The position numbers were made by a program, and so were the translations under genes. A stretch of DNA of 64,000 bases from Gemmatimonas aurantiaca (GTDB lineage: Bacteria; Gemmatimonadota; Gemmatimonadetes; Gemmatimonadales; Gemmatimonadaceae), in NCBI RefSeq assembly GCF_037190085.1, contig NZ_JBBCJO010000008.1:1-64000 (forward strand), given 5' to 3'. The notes beneath the pieces were generated by a model, which was given only the letters and a program-made list of their open reading frames with translations, made no database searches and was not told the origin of the DNA. Positions 1 through 8,151 of the stretch are shown piece by piece. Numbering within the stretch: the stretch's first letter is position 1; every line of letters begins with the position of its first letter.

Positions 1-219
1 CTGGATGTGCGACTGCCCCGCCATCAGCGCGTCCACCACCCGCGCGCTCACGTCGTAGCCAATCACCCGGAACCCGGCCGCCACGAACTCCATCGCCAGC
101 GGCAGGCCCACATACCCCAGCCCGATCACCCCGATGACCGCGGAGCGGTCGTCGATACGCGCGAGGAGTTGTGTACGGAAGAAGGAGGAAGCGAGGGATG
201 TTGAAGCGGTGTCCGTCAT
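1..219 (-). CDS. UDP-sugar (UDP-GlcNAc/ManNAc-type) dehydrogenase, N-terminal part
   Basis: Reverse-strand reading from ATG at 219 gives 73 residues and runs off the window edge. The protein contains a Rossmann dinucleotide-binding loop (VIGVIGLGYVGLPLAMEF), the signature of the UDP-glucose/GDP-mannose dehydrogenase superfamily, followed by an AGFRVIGYDVS strand-helix. The family oxidises a nucleotide sugar C6 to the uronic acid using NAD+, supplying precursors for polysaccharide. This fits the exopolysaccharide locus that starts at 7.3 kb. The exact substrate cannot be decided from this fragment; the long N-terminal extension before the Rossmann fold resembles the WecC/WbpA group. Confidence 0.85.
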   Translation of the reverse strand, partial: MTDTASTSLASSFFRTQLLARIDDRSAVIGVIGLGYVGLPLAMEFVAAGFRVIGYDVSARVVDALMAGQSHIQ

Positions 220-493
220 CGGAAACAGAATCGGAGAGCGAAAACGAAATGACAGCGAAATGCAGTCGCAGCGACGAACAATGATACCGCGGCACATGAG
301 AGCCCTGCACAAAAACGGCGCAGAATGCACAAGGCAGACGCACGGTCTCACCGTCACAGAGACGCACTTTCGTGCCCTGCGTCACAGAGATGGAACTTTT
401 CTGCACATCCCTGTGATGCCCGTAACATATGGCTGAGCCAGCTGCGGAAAATGGTATCACATTGCCGGCACAAACCGATGACTCCAAACACAG

Positions 494-3400
494 GTGGATC
501 GTCTGCCCGGCATGACAAGGCTCTCTTCTCTCCGTTCGCGTGCCCGTTGCGATGTTGCGCAGGCCGCCGTCCGCACCCTGACGGTTGCTGCCCTTCTCCT
601 CGGCGCTTGCACCGAGAACCCCGCCGCCCCCATACACGATCCCGACAACGGCCACGCTTCAGGCGCCACCGGACAACTGATAGTGGAATCACGGGGACTC
701 CCGGCCGGCCTGAAGAGCCGAGTCACGGTGCAGGGTCCCGGAGGATACCGGCAGCAGGCCAGCAGCGGTGACACCCTGCGCGGCCTCGCACCCGGCGCCT
801 ACACCGTCAATGCCGATGCGGCCGTCGTGGCCGGCACCAGCGTCGCACCGGACGAATCCACGCAGACCGTGATGGTCGACGGTGGGCTGCGACCGCAGTC
901 CATCATCATTTCGTTCGACGCGCTGCTGCGGCGCGCGCTCGTGATCGTCGATGTGGCGGGACTGCCCTCCGGCGTGTCGGCCAATCTCCGGCTCACCAGC
1001 CCCACCGGCGCCGTGAAGACCGCGACCCGCACCGACTCCGTCGACTACGCCGCACTGGGAGACTGGACGCTCGAAGCGTCGCCCGTGACCGTGGGGGCCA
1101 GCACCTACACGCCCAATCCCACGAGCCAATCGCGCACGGTCCGTGACCGCGATGCCGTGAAGCTGTCGGTGCGATATGAAGTGGGAACCGGCAGCCTCGC
1201 GCTCGCCGTGGTGGGTCTTCCTGCCGGCTCGAATGGCAACGTGACCATCACCGGTCCCAATGGTTTCTCACGTACACTCCCCGGAACCACGACGCTCACG
1301 GGTCTGACCATCGGGAGTTACACCATTGCCGCGACCTCGGTGACGGCGAATGGGGTCACGTATGCGCCGACGCCGGCGTCCACTACCGTGCAGGTGCAGG
1401 CGTCGGTCGTGGCAGCGGGCGCCACCGTGTCGTATGCGGCCACTGCGGCGCCCACCGGCACGCTCGCTCTCACGGTGAATGGTCTGCCCGCGGGTCAGAA
1501 CGCGCAGGTTTCCGTGACGGGGCCCAATGGGTATGCGCGCACCATCACGACCACGACGTCCATCACCGGCCTCACGCCCGGCGCGTACACCATCACCGCC
1601 GCGCACGTGCGCACCTCGAGCGGCGCCTACAATGGCTCGCCGTCGTCCCAGGTGGTGAATGTGTTGTCGGCACAGTCGGTATCGGGCAGCATCACCTATG
1701 CCGCGCTGCCGGCCGTCGTCGAACTGCCCATCACCGGTCTTCCCAACGGCACCGCCGCTGCCGTCACGCTGACGGCGCCCTCGGGCACGAACACCACGCA
1801 CACGGCGTCCACCGTGATCGGCAATGCCGCCACCGGGCGCTGGCGTATGGCGGCGGCCAACGTCACGACCGGCGGCTTCACATATGCCCCGTCACCGGCG
1901 AGCTACGATCAGACCGTGCTGGCCGGTGACACGCTGACTTTCCCGGTCGCGTACAGCCTTTCCAGCGGCGCGCTTGCCATCACGGTGGCCGGGCTGCCCA
2001 CGGGCAGCACCGGCACCATCACGGTGACGGGCCCGAACAGCTTCTCGCGCACGCTCACCGCCACGACGACACTCACCAACCTCGCGCCCGGCACCTACAC
2101 GGTGTCGGCCACGTCGGTCACGGCGGGCGGTCTCACGTATCAGCCCTCGCCAGCGACACGCACGGTGACCGTGACGGCGTCGCTGGTGGCCGAACCGGCG
2201 TCGGTGGTCTACACGTCGCAGACGGGGTCACTCAATGTGTCGGTGAGCGGTCTGCCCGCGGGCGCAAATCCCGATCTGGTGCTCACGGGGCCCAACAGCT
2301 TCTCGCAGAACATCGCCGCGGCCGGTACACTCTCCGCGCTGCCGCCGGGTGCCTACACGCTCACGGTGCGCGCAGTACGCACGTCTGCGGGCACGTACAC
2401 CAGCTCGACGCTCACGCGCGCGGTCACCATCACGGCCAACACCACGGCCACGCAGACGGTGGCCTATGCCGCGGCGCCTTCGGTGGTGTCCGTGTCGGTG
2501 TCGGGAGTGCCGGCCGGCACCAATGCCAACATCTCGCTGATTGCACCGTCGGGTACCACGTCGCAGGTGACGGCAAGCACCACGAACACCAATGCCGCCA
2601 CCGGCCGCTGGCGTCTTACGGCCAGCACGGTGCAGAGCGGTGGACACAGCTACACCGCCACACCCACCTCGTACGATCGCACCATTCTCGCCGGCGACAC
2701 GCTGGACATGCCGGTGGCCTACGCCCTGAGCACCGGCGCCATCGCGGTATCGGTGAGCGGCCTGCCGCAGGGCACGAATGGCACGGTGGTCGTGACCGGT
2801 CCGAACAGCTTCTCGCAGACGGCCACCGCCACGACCACGCTCACCAATCTGACGCCGGGGACCTACACGATCTCCGCATCGTCGGTGACCGTGAACGGCA
2901 CCACGTACGCGCCCTCACCGGCCACGCGCACGGTGACGGTGACCGCCTCGCTGGTTGCCCAGGCGGCGTCGGTGGCGTACACCTCGCAGGCCGGAGCGCT
3001 CACGCTCACGGTGGCCGGGCTGCCGTCGGGTGCATCGGGTGACATGACCCTCACGGGTCCGAACGGCTACTCGCGTGCGCTGACGGCCACGACGAGCCTC
3101 ACCGGGCTCGCGGCCGGCAGCTATGCGTTGAGCGTGCGCAACGTGCGCACCTCGGCGGGCACGTACGCGGGCACGCCGGCTTCGGCTGCGGTGACCATCA
3201 CGACCGGCGGCACGGCATCGCAGACGGTGACCTATGCGGCGTTGCCCGCCGTGGTGAAGGTGCCAGTGACCGGAGTGCCGAGTGGTTCGCAGGCCGCCAT
3301 CACGCTCACGTCGCCGTCGGGCAGCACGTCGTCGGTGACGGCGGCGACCACGAACACCGGCGCCGCCACCGGCCGCTGGCGTCTCGCCGCCGCGTCGATC

Positions 3401-6145
3401 ACGAGCGGCGGGCATGCCTATGCCCCATCGCCGGCCTCGTACGATCAGACCGTGCTGGCCGGTGATACGCTCGACTTCCCGGTGGCCTACGCGCTGGCGA
3501 CCGGCGCGATCGCGACCTCGGTGAGCGGTCTGCCGAATGGCGTGAACGCCAGCCTGACCATCACGGGTCCCAACAGCTTCTCGCAGACGGTGACAGCCAC
3601 GCAGACCATCACCGGCCTCGTGCCGGGCACCTACACGGTGACCGCTGCGTCGGTGACATCGGGTGGCGTCAGCTACGCCCCCACACCGGCCACACGCACA
3701 GTGACGGTGACCGCCTCGCTGGTCGCGCAGGCAGCCGCGGTGAGTTATGCCTCGCAGGCCGGATCGTTCGCTCTCACCGTGTCGGGCCTGCCTTCGGGGG
3801 CCTCGGGTGACATGACGCTGACGGGCCCCAGCAGCTATTCGAAGGCGCTGACGGCCACCACCACGCTGACAAGCCTGGCTGCGGGCAGCTATACGCTCAC
3901 CGTACGCAACGTGCGCACGTCGGCCGGTACGTATACGGCCTCGCCGCTCTCGCAGGCGGTGACGATCACCGCGGGCGGCAGCGCCTCGCAGACGGTGACC
4001 TACTCCGCCCTGGCGGCCGTGGTGGCCGTCCCGGTGTCGGGGCTGCCGAGTGGCGCGCAGGCCGCCATCACACTCACCGCGCCGTCGGGGGGCACCACGT
4101 CGGTGACAGCCACGACCACGAACACCAGCGCGACGACCGGCCGGTGGCGCCTGTCCGCCGCGTCGATCACGAGCGGTGGACATGGTTACGCGCCTTCGCC
4201 GGCGTCATATGACCAGACCGTCCTGGCCGGTGACACCCTGAACTTCCCCGTGAGCTATGCCCTGGCCACCGGTGCGATTGCGGTGACCGCGAGCGGGCTG
4301 CCATCAGGTGCCAATGCGGCCATCACAGTGACCGGCCCCGGCAGCTACTCGAAGGCCGTGACCGCCACGCAGACCCTCACCGGCCTCGTGCCGGGCAGCT
4401 ATACGGTGACGGCGGCCTCGGTGACGGCGGGCGGCACCACCTACGCCCCCTCACCGGCCACGCGCACGGTGACCGTGACCGCGTCGCTGACCGCGCAGGC
4501 GGCCGCAGTGACGTACGCGGCGCAGGGTGGTGGATCGGGCAACGGCACCAATGGAGCCGGCGGCGGGTCCAGCAGCACGCCCAATCTGTCCATCGAGAAC
4601 GTGTACGTGACGCAGGCCGCGCAGAACTGGGAGGGCACCGCGCCGATCGTCATCGGCCGTGATGCGCTGGCCCGCGTGTTCGTGAAGGCGGCGGCCACCA
4701 ATTCGGCCCGCCCCGATGTGCGCCTGCGCATCTACGCGAATGGCTCCCTGGTGTCGACGGTGACCGTTCCGGCCACGGCCGCGAGCGTGCCCACGGCCAT
4801 CAGCGAAGGCACGATGTCGTCGAGCTGGAACGTGGTGATCCCGGCGGCCAATGTGCGGTCGGGGATGCAGGTGCTGGCGGATCTGGATCCGAACAACACG
4901 CTGGGAGAGAGCGATCGCACGGACAACGTGTGGCCGCGGGGCGGGACGTTGAAGGCGGTGACAACGGTGAACCCTGCGGCCATGGAAGTGAAGTTCGTGC
5001 CGGTGACAGTGGCTGGGTTGACCGGAAACGTCTCCGAGTCCAACAAAGCAAGCTGGCTGGAGATGTTGAAGCTGGTCCACCCTGTCCGTGATGTGACGGC
5101 GTCGGTACGCGCGCCCTTCGTATCGAATGCCTCTTCTCTGCAGTCGAGTGATGGGAACGGGGCATGGCTCACCGTCCTCAATGAGATGAACGCCCTGCGA
5201 GCGGTGGACAAGGATGCCACGTCGCATTACTACGGCGTAGTCAAGACCAGCTACTCATCGGGAGTTGCCGGCTACGGTCTCCAACCTGGCCGCGCTGCAG
5301 TGGGCTGGGATCAGGACGCCACTTACCAGCGCATTTTTGCCCACGAGATCGGCCACAATTTCGGTTTGGCACACGCTCCCTGCGGCGTGAGTGGTACGGC
5401 CGCATATCCCTATGCTGGCGGCGTGACCGGAACGTGGGGATGGAACGCGCAGACGAATACACTGGTGTCACCGACGGCCACGGATGTCATGGGCTATTGC
5501 TCAACCCAATGGGTGAGTGACTGGACCTGGAGCCGCGTCGCACAGTGGCGCGGGACTGCATCGATGGTGGCCAGTGCCGCCAGCTCGGATGGATTGCTGC
5601 TCTGGGGTCGCTCCACGGGCGGCGTCGTAACGCTCGAGCCCGCTTTCCCCGTATTTGCGCGCGCCACTCCGCAACCGGCGGCGGTCACACACGAAGTCGA
5701 TCTCTATGATGAGCACGGAAGCCTTCTGGCCAACCATGGCTTCACCATGGAATCGATCGATCACGCGGACGACGCTCAGCAGTTTGCCATTGTGGTTCCG
5801 GTGAGCACGGCCGTGCAGGAGAAAGTCGCCCGCATCGTCGTGCGGTCCATGCGGTCACCGAGAGTTCTTGCATCTCAGCAGAGCGCGCGGAGTACGCAGG
5901 CAGCGGTTCGGGACACCGGTGATCAGCAGTCTTCCCAAGTCGAAACCCGTCTGGAGAGCGTCGGGGGCGCGCGCCGCCGGGTGAACTGGAACGAAAAGAC
6001 CTTCCGGATGGGCATGGTGCGTGACCGCAACACCGGCGAGATCCTGAGTTTCCTGAGGCGGCCGGGAGATGAATTCCGCGATCCGGGCCACTCTGTGGAG
6101 ATCGTTTTTTCCGACGGCACCCGCTCCGTCCGGGAGCAGCACTGA
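494..6145 (+). CDS. Giant lipoprotein: 15 Ig-like modules plus metzincin-type protease
   Basis: 1883 residues from GTG 494; ATG 512 is an alternative and neither has a clear ribosome binding site. The N-terminus has a lipobox (LLLGAC), so it is predicted to be lipidated. Residues about 60-1342 are 15 tandem modules of about 85 residues, each with a GLPxG..xxxTGPxxxS..TG.YT-like core. From residue 233 they recur as A-B-C triplets of about 256 residues. A Gly/Ser linker follows (about 1343-1360), then a CARDB-like beta domain (about 1362-1484). The protease-like domain has HEIGHNFGLAH at 1617-1627 (HExxHxxGxxH zinc site) and a possible Met-turn (DVMGYC, Met1666), as in metzincins. The C-terminus is a beta-rich tail. 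Likely an outer-surface stalked protease; substrate unknown. It has no PEP-CTERM tail. Confidence 0.85.
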   Translation: MDRLPGMTRLSSLRSRARCDVAQAAVRTLTVAALLLGACTENPAAPIHDPDNGHASGATGQLIVESRGLPAGLKSRVTVQGPGGYRQQASSGDTLRGLAPGAYTVNADAAVVAGTSVAPDESTQTVMVDGGLRPQSIIISFDALLRRALVIVDVAGLPSGVSANLRLTSPTGAVKTATRTDSVDYAALGDWTLEASPVTVGASTYTPNPTSQSRTVRDRDAVKLSVRYEVGTGSLALAVVGLPAGSNGNVTITGPNGFSRTLPGTTTLTGLTIGSYTIAATSVTANGVTYAPTPASTTVQVQASVVAAGATVSYAATAAPTGTLALTVNGLPAGQNAQVSVTGPNGYARTITTTTSITGLTPGAYTITAAHVRTSSGAYNGSPSSQVVNVLSAQSVSGSITYAALPAVVELPITGLPNGTAAAVTLTAPSGTNTTHTASTVIGNAATGRWRMAAANVTTGGFTYAPSPASYDQTVLAGDTLTFPVAYSLSSGALAITVAGLPTGSTGTITVTGPNSFSRTLTATTTLTNLAPGTYTVSATSVTAGGLTYQPSPATRTVTVTASLVAEPASVVYTSQTGSLNVSVSGLPAGANPDLVLTGPNSFSQNIAAAGTLSALPPGAYTLTVRAVRTSAGTYTSSTLTRAVTITANTTATQTVAYAAAPSVVSVSVSGVPAGTNANISLIAPSGTTSQVTASTTNTNAATGRWRLTASTVQSGGHSYTATPTSYDRTILAGDTLDMPVAYALSTGAIAVSVSGLPQGTNGTVVVTGPNSFSQTATATTTLTNLTPGTYTISASSVTVNGTTYAPSPATRTVTVTASLVAQAASVAYTSQAGALTLTVAGLPSGASGDMTLTGPNGYSRALTATTSLTGLAAGSYALSVRNVRTSAGTYAGTPASAAVTITTGGTASQTVTYAALPAVVKVPVTGVPSGSQAAITLTSPSGSTSSVTAATTNTGAATGRWRLAAASITSGGHAYAPSPASYDQTVLAGDTLDFPVAYALATGAIATSVSGLPNGVNASLTITGPNSFSQTVTATQTITGLVPGTYTVTAASVTSGGVSYAPTPATRTVTVTASLVAQAAAVSYASQAGSFALTVSGLPSGASGDMTLTGPSSYSKALTATTTLTSLAAGSYTLTVRNVRTSAGTYTASPLSQAVTITAGGSASQTVTYSALAAVVAVPVSGLPSGAQAAITLTAPSGGTTSVTATTTNTSATTGRWRLSAASITSGGHGYAPSPASYDQTVLAGDTLNFPVSYALATGAIAVTASGLPSGANAAITVTGPGSYSKAVTATQTLTGLVPGSYTVTAASVTAGGTTYAPSPATRTVTVTASLTAQAAAVTYAAQGGGSGNGTNGAGGGSSSTPNLSIENVYVTQAAQNWEGTAPIVIGRDALARVFVKAAATNSARPDVRLRIYANGSLVSTVTVPATAASVPTAISEGTMSSSWNVVIPAANVRSGMQVLADLDPNNTLGESDRTDNVWPRGGTLKAVTTVNPAAMEVKFVPVTVAGLTGNVSESNKASWLEMLKLVHPVRDVTASVRAPFVSNASSLQSSDGNGAWLTVLNEMNALRAVDKDATSHYYGVVKTSYSSGVAGYGLQPGRAAVGWDQDATYQRIFAHEIGHNFGLAHAPCGVSGTAAYPYAGGVTGTWGWNAQTNTLVSPTATDVMGYCSTQWVSDWTWSRVAQWRGTASMVASAASSDGLLLWGRSTGGVVTLEPAFPVFARATPQPAAVTHEVDLYDEHGSLLANHGFTMESIDHADDAQQFAIVVPVSTAVQEKVARIVVRSMRSPRVLASQQSARSTQAAVRDTGDQQSSQVETRLESVGGARRRVNWNEKTFRMGMVRDRNTGEILSFLRRPGDEFRDPGHSVEIVFSDGTRSVREQH
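1190..4520 (+). repeat. Higher-order tandem repeat (about 768 bp A-B-C unit) inside the lipoprotein gene
   Basis: Equivalent A-module starts lie near 1190, 1969, 2735, 3505 and 4271, i.e. about every 765-777 bp. Each period codes for three related but distinct modules. A ends in a TRTVTVTASL strand, B contains VRTSAGTY, and C contains ATGRWR and SYDQTVLAGDTL. There are four full triplets plus one final A. Modules of the same class are more alike across periods than neighbours within a period, which points to growth by duplication of the whole triplet. Confidence 0.85.
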
Positions 6146-6176
6146 TGCGCTGACACAACAACTGTTGCGTTTTTTA

Positions 6177-6224
6177 CCAAGGCCGCGATCCGCATCACGT
6201 CGCGGCCTTGGTCACATTTGTGAC
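6177..6224 (+). terminator. Hairpin after the giant lipoprotein gene
   Basis: A perfect 12-bp stem (6177-6188 pairs with 6200-6211, 11-nt loop) lies 32 bp after the stop. It is followed directly by a second small palindrome, GTCACATTTGTGAC (6211-6224). No T-run follows it (the T-run precedes it), so a classic intrinsic terminator is uncertain. It may act as an mRNA 3' stabiliser. Confidence 0.45.
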
Positions 6225-6318
6225 ACCGACGACGAGAATGCAACATAAGTCATTACTGTGAAATAACTTAGCACAAAACACCCTTTGGATCATCCCTCTT
6301 CCTCGCACGATGCGGATG

Positions 6319-6334
6319 CGGCACGCGACTTGCT
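6319..6334 (+). promoter_or_regulatory. Sigma54-type -24/-12 promoter of PEP-CTERM gene 1
   Basis: The sequence CGGCACGCGACTTGCT has GG at 6320-6321 and GC at 6332-6333 separated by exactly 10 nt. It matches the consensus TGGCACG-N4-TTGCW except for the first base. It lies about 100 bp upstream of the start at 6434. The other two PEP-CTERM genes in this window have the same arrangement. Confidence 0.65.
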
Positions 6335-6433
6335 CCTACTCATGAGCGAGGCGACACTTGCTTGCCGAGCTGGAAGCGCACAGGTGCCCACTGAGGCGGC
6401 CCTGGTGTTCAGCAAAACAAACGGAGACTGACC

Positions 6434-7069
6434 ATGCGGTTTTTCAAGTCTGTGATGATCGCGGCCGCGGCCGTAGCGGTCATGACCAGCGGGGCCAAGG
6501 CCCAAGTTAACATTCAGGTTACGGTGAACTCGGTTTACCAGCAGGCGGGCTCGGGTGGCAGCTTCAATGCCACCTTCAGCGGCGTACCTGCCGGATACAG
6601 CCTGACCAACATCGTGTACTGCTTCGATCAGCTGCGCACGTTCAATTACGGTCAGACGACCACCTACACGCTGCTCACCTTCGACCAGTTCCTCTCGGCG
6701 AATGCGACGGGTGCGCGTTGGGCGAATATCGACAATACGGACGAGCTGAACACGATGGCCGGCCTCGCCGGAACCTACAATTTCAGCAATTCCCATAACG
6801 CCCCGATCCAGCAGCAAATCTGGGACATCTCCGCCGGCCTGACCAACGTGGCTGATGGTGCTTATTCCGGTGCGGATCATTCCAACAGCTGGCTGGTTCT
6901 GGTCGATGCGGCCAACTGGTCCAGCGGGAACGCCGGTTCGCAGTCGTTCCTGGTTCAGGGTACGGCGCCTGCGGTGGTGACCCCGGAGCCGTCGACGTAC
7001 GCTCTGATGGCGGCCGGTCTCGCTGGCCTCTTGGTGGCGAACCGTCGTCGTCGTCAGACGAACGTCTGA
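6434..7069 (+). CDS. PEP-CTERM secreted protein with Cys...IQxxIW thioester-like motif
   Basis: 211 residues, start ATG 6434 with a GGAG ribosome binding site. An N-terminal signal peptide (about 1-23, ending AKA) is followed by a beta-rich body. The C-terminal sorting signal is TPEPSTYALMAAGL plus a hydrophobic helix and RRRR. Exosortase is expected to cleave after PEP and attach the protein to a surface carrier. Cys63 in VYCFD is the only cysteine, and IQQQIW lies at 125-130. This spacing of YC[FY]D and xQxxIW is like bacterial thioester (TED/TQXA) domains that bind host or matrix covalently; that link is inference. It is expressed from a sigma54-type promoter and followed by a strong hairpin. 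Confidence 0.9.
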   Translation: MRFFKSVMIAAAAVAVMTSGAKAQVNIQVTVNSVYQQAGSGGSFNATFSGVPAGYSLTNIVYCFDQLRTFNYGQTTTYTLLTFDQFLSANATGARWANIDNTDELNTMAGLAGTYNFSNSHNAPIQQQIWDISAGLTNVADGAYSGADHSNSWLVLVDAANWSSGNAGSQSFLVQGTAPAVVTPEPSTYALMAAGLAGLLVANRRRRQTNV

Positions 7070-7095
7070 TCCTTCTGGTGGCTAGCCGGTAGTAG

Positions 7096-7127
7096 AGAGG
7101 CCCCTTGCAATATTGCAGGGGGCCTCT
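7096..7127 (+). terminator. Intrinsic terminator of PEP-CTERM gene 1
   Basis: A 9-bp perfect stem (AGAGGCCCC at 7096-7104, GGGGCCTCT at 7119-7127) encloses a nested palindrome TGCAATATTGCA. It lies 26 bp after the stop codon and is followed by CTTTCG. Confidence 0.75.
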
Positions 7128-7255
7128 CTTTCGTTGGCAGATATGCTAAACCTGGCATGCAAGTGCGTCAGGTCATGGCGATATCCGGTACGGTATGGAG
7201 CCGGCAGATATCTGTGGGTCTCTGCGGTGGCACCCGGAAAACTCTACCAAACCCC

Positions 7256-7295
7256 AAAACGGATGCGGTGCCCATTCAGGCTCCGCATCCGTTTT
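7256..7295. terminator. Bidirectional terminator between convergent genes
   Basis: A perfect 13-bp stem, AAAACGGATGCGG (7256-7268) with CCGCATCCGTTTT (7283-7295) and a 14-nt loop. Both strands end in a T-run, so it can terminate the export gene at 7336 (minus strand) and anything transcribed from the left. Confidence 0.8.
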
Positions 7296-7335
7296 CGTTT
7301 TCCGTCCCACGTGATCGCTTTAGCGAGTCCGAGCC

Positions 7336-8151
7336 CTATTCCTGTCGATCGTAGTACCACTTCAGGAAGTTAATGAGGGCGAACAGCAGCGAACTCAGAA
7401 TAAAGACCAACTGAATCACCAGTTGCCAGTTGATCTTCCGTTTCTGAGGAATGCGGAATTCATCACCTGACCGAATATCCAGTTGTTCCAACGTGGTCCC
7501 GTTACGCACGGCATTGCGCGACTCCTTCGCCGAGAGCATCCGCGCTCTGGCGCGATACACTTCGAATTCATTGAGATTGGCGTTTTGCACTGGCCCCCCC
7601 GCCAGCATGACCATATCACTGACGGGGCGGTCTGGTGGGGCATAGTAGAAGCCGGGTCTCGCAACCGCACCAAGAATGGCCACACGCGTAAGTACACTGG
7701 TCCGCACGGTCACGTTACGCACATATCGGGCGACATGCGCGTTGATCCGTTCATCCAGCTCTGATCGCAAGACGCCGGCAATCGTGATGTCGGGCAGATT
7801 GAGTACGGTGACCTTGAGACTGTCGCGTACCGATGCCGTATCCGCCCGCACGGAGTCCATGCGGGCCGTAATGACGAAACGGTCACCCACTTGGAAATCA
7901 CCCGCCAACAGTCGCGTTTTTATCTCGGCAATCTCACGATTGGCCTGTTCTGCACTCTTTCCTTTGAGTGCTCCGCTGGCCACCTGCTGCTCCAACTGTG
8001 TAACTCGCGCCGCAAGATCGGCCCGGCTGGCACGTTGCATGGTGGCCACGCTGCCAACAGGTGTCTGTGCGGAGAGAGGTCCGGCACCAGCCAGACATGC
8101 CCCGGCGGCAATTACAACAACGCGCCGCACGACCTTCTGCCGCTTACTCAT
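7336..8151 (-). CDS. Polysaccharide export (Wza-like, SLBB) protein
   Basis: 271 residues from ATG 8151. This start is preferred over upstream codons because it gives an immediate signal peptide (MSKRQKVVRRVVVIAAGACLAGAGPLSAQ) and overlaps the kinase stop by 8 nt (translational coupling). After a coiled segment (about 40-80) comes the poly-export domain (GDFQVGDRFVIT), then an SLBB-like part (VAILGAVARPGFYYAPP). A C-terminal membrane helix (about 240-265) precedes a charged tail, as in Wza, which spans the outer membrane with such a helix. It works with the BY-kinase co-polymerase encoded just upstream. Confidence 0.88.
   Translation of the reverse strand: MSKRQKVVRRVVVIAAGACLAGAGPLSAQTPVGSVATMQRASRADLAARVTQLEQQVASGALKGKSAEQANREIAEIKTRLLAGDFQVGDRFVITARMDSVRADTASVRDSLKVTVLNLPDITIAGVLRSELDERINAHVARYVRNVTVRTSVLTRVAILGAVARPGFYYAPPDRPVSDMVMLAGGPVQNANLNEFEVYRARARMLSAKESRNAVRNGTTLEQLDIRSGDEFRIPQKRKINWQLVIQLVFILSSLLFALINFLKWYYDRQE

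Noticed and set aside
2915..4183. Long open frame on the minus strand opposite the repeat lipoprotein (422 codons)
   Set aside because: It is Arg/Gly/His-rich and repeats with the same period as the real gene, which is what the complement of a GC-rich repeat gives. No domain or start signal.
6211..6224. GTCACATTTGTGAC as a CRP-like operator
   Set aside because: The half-sites are in the opposite order to the CRP consensus (TGTGA-N6-TCACA), and the site sits at the end of a hairpin behind a stop codon.
7140..7256. Cyclic-di-GMP (GEMM) riboswitch
   Set aside because: The conserved GEMM sequence blocks are absent; only generic dyads are seen.
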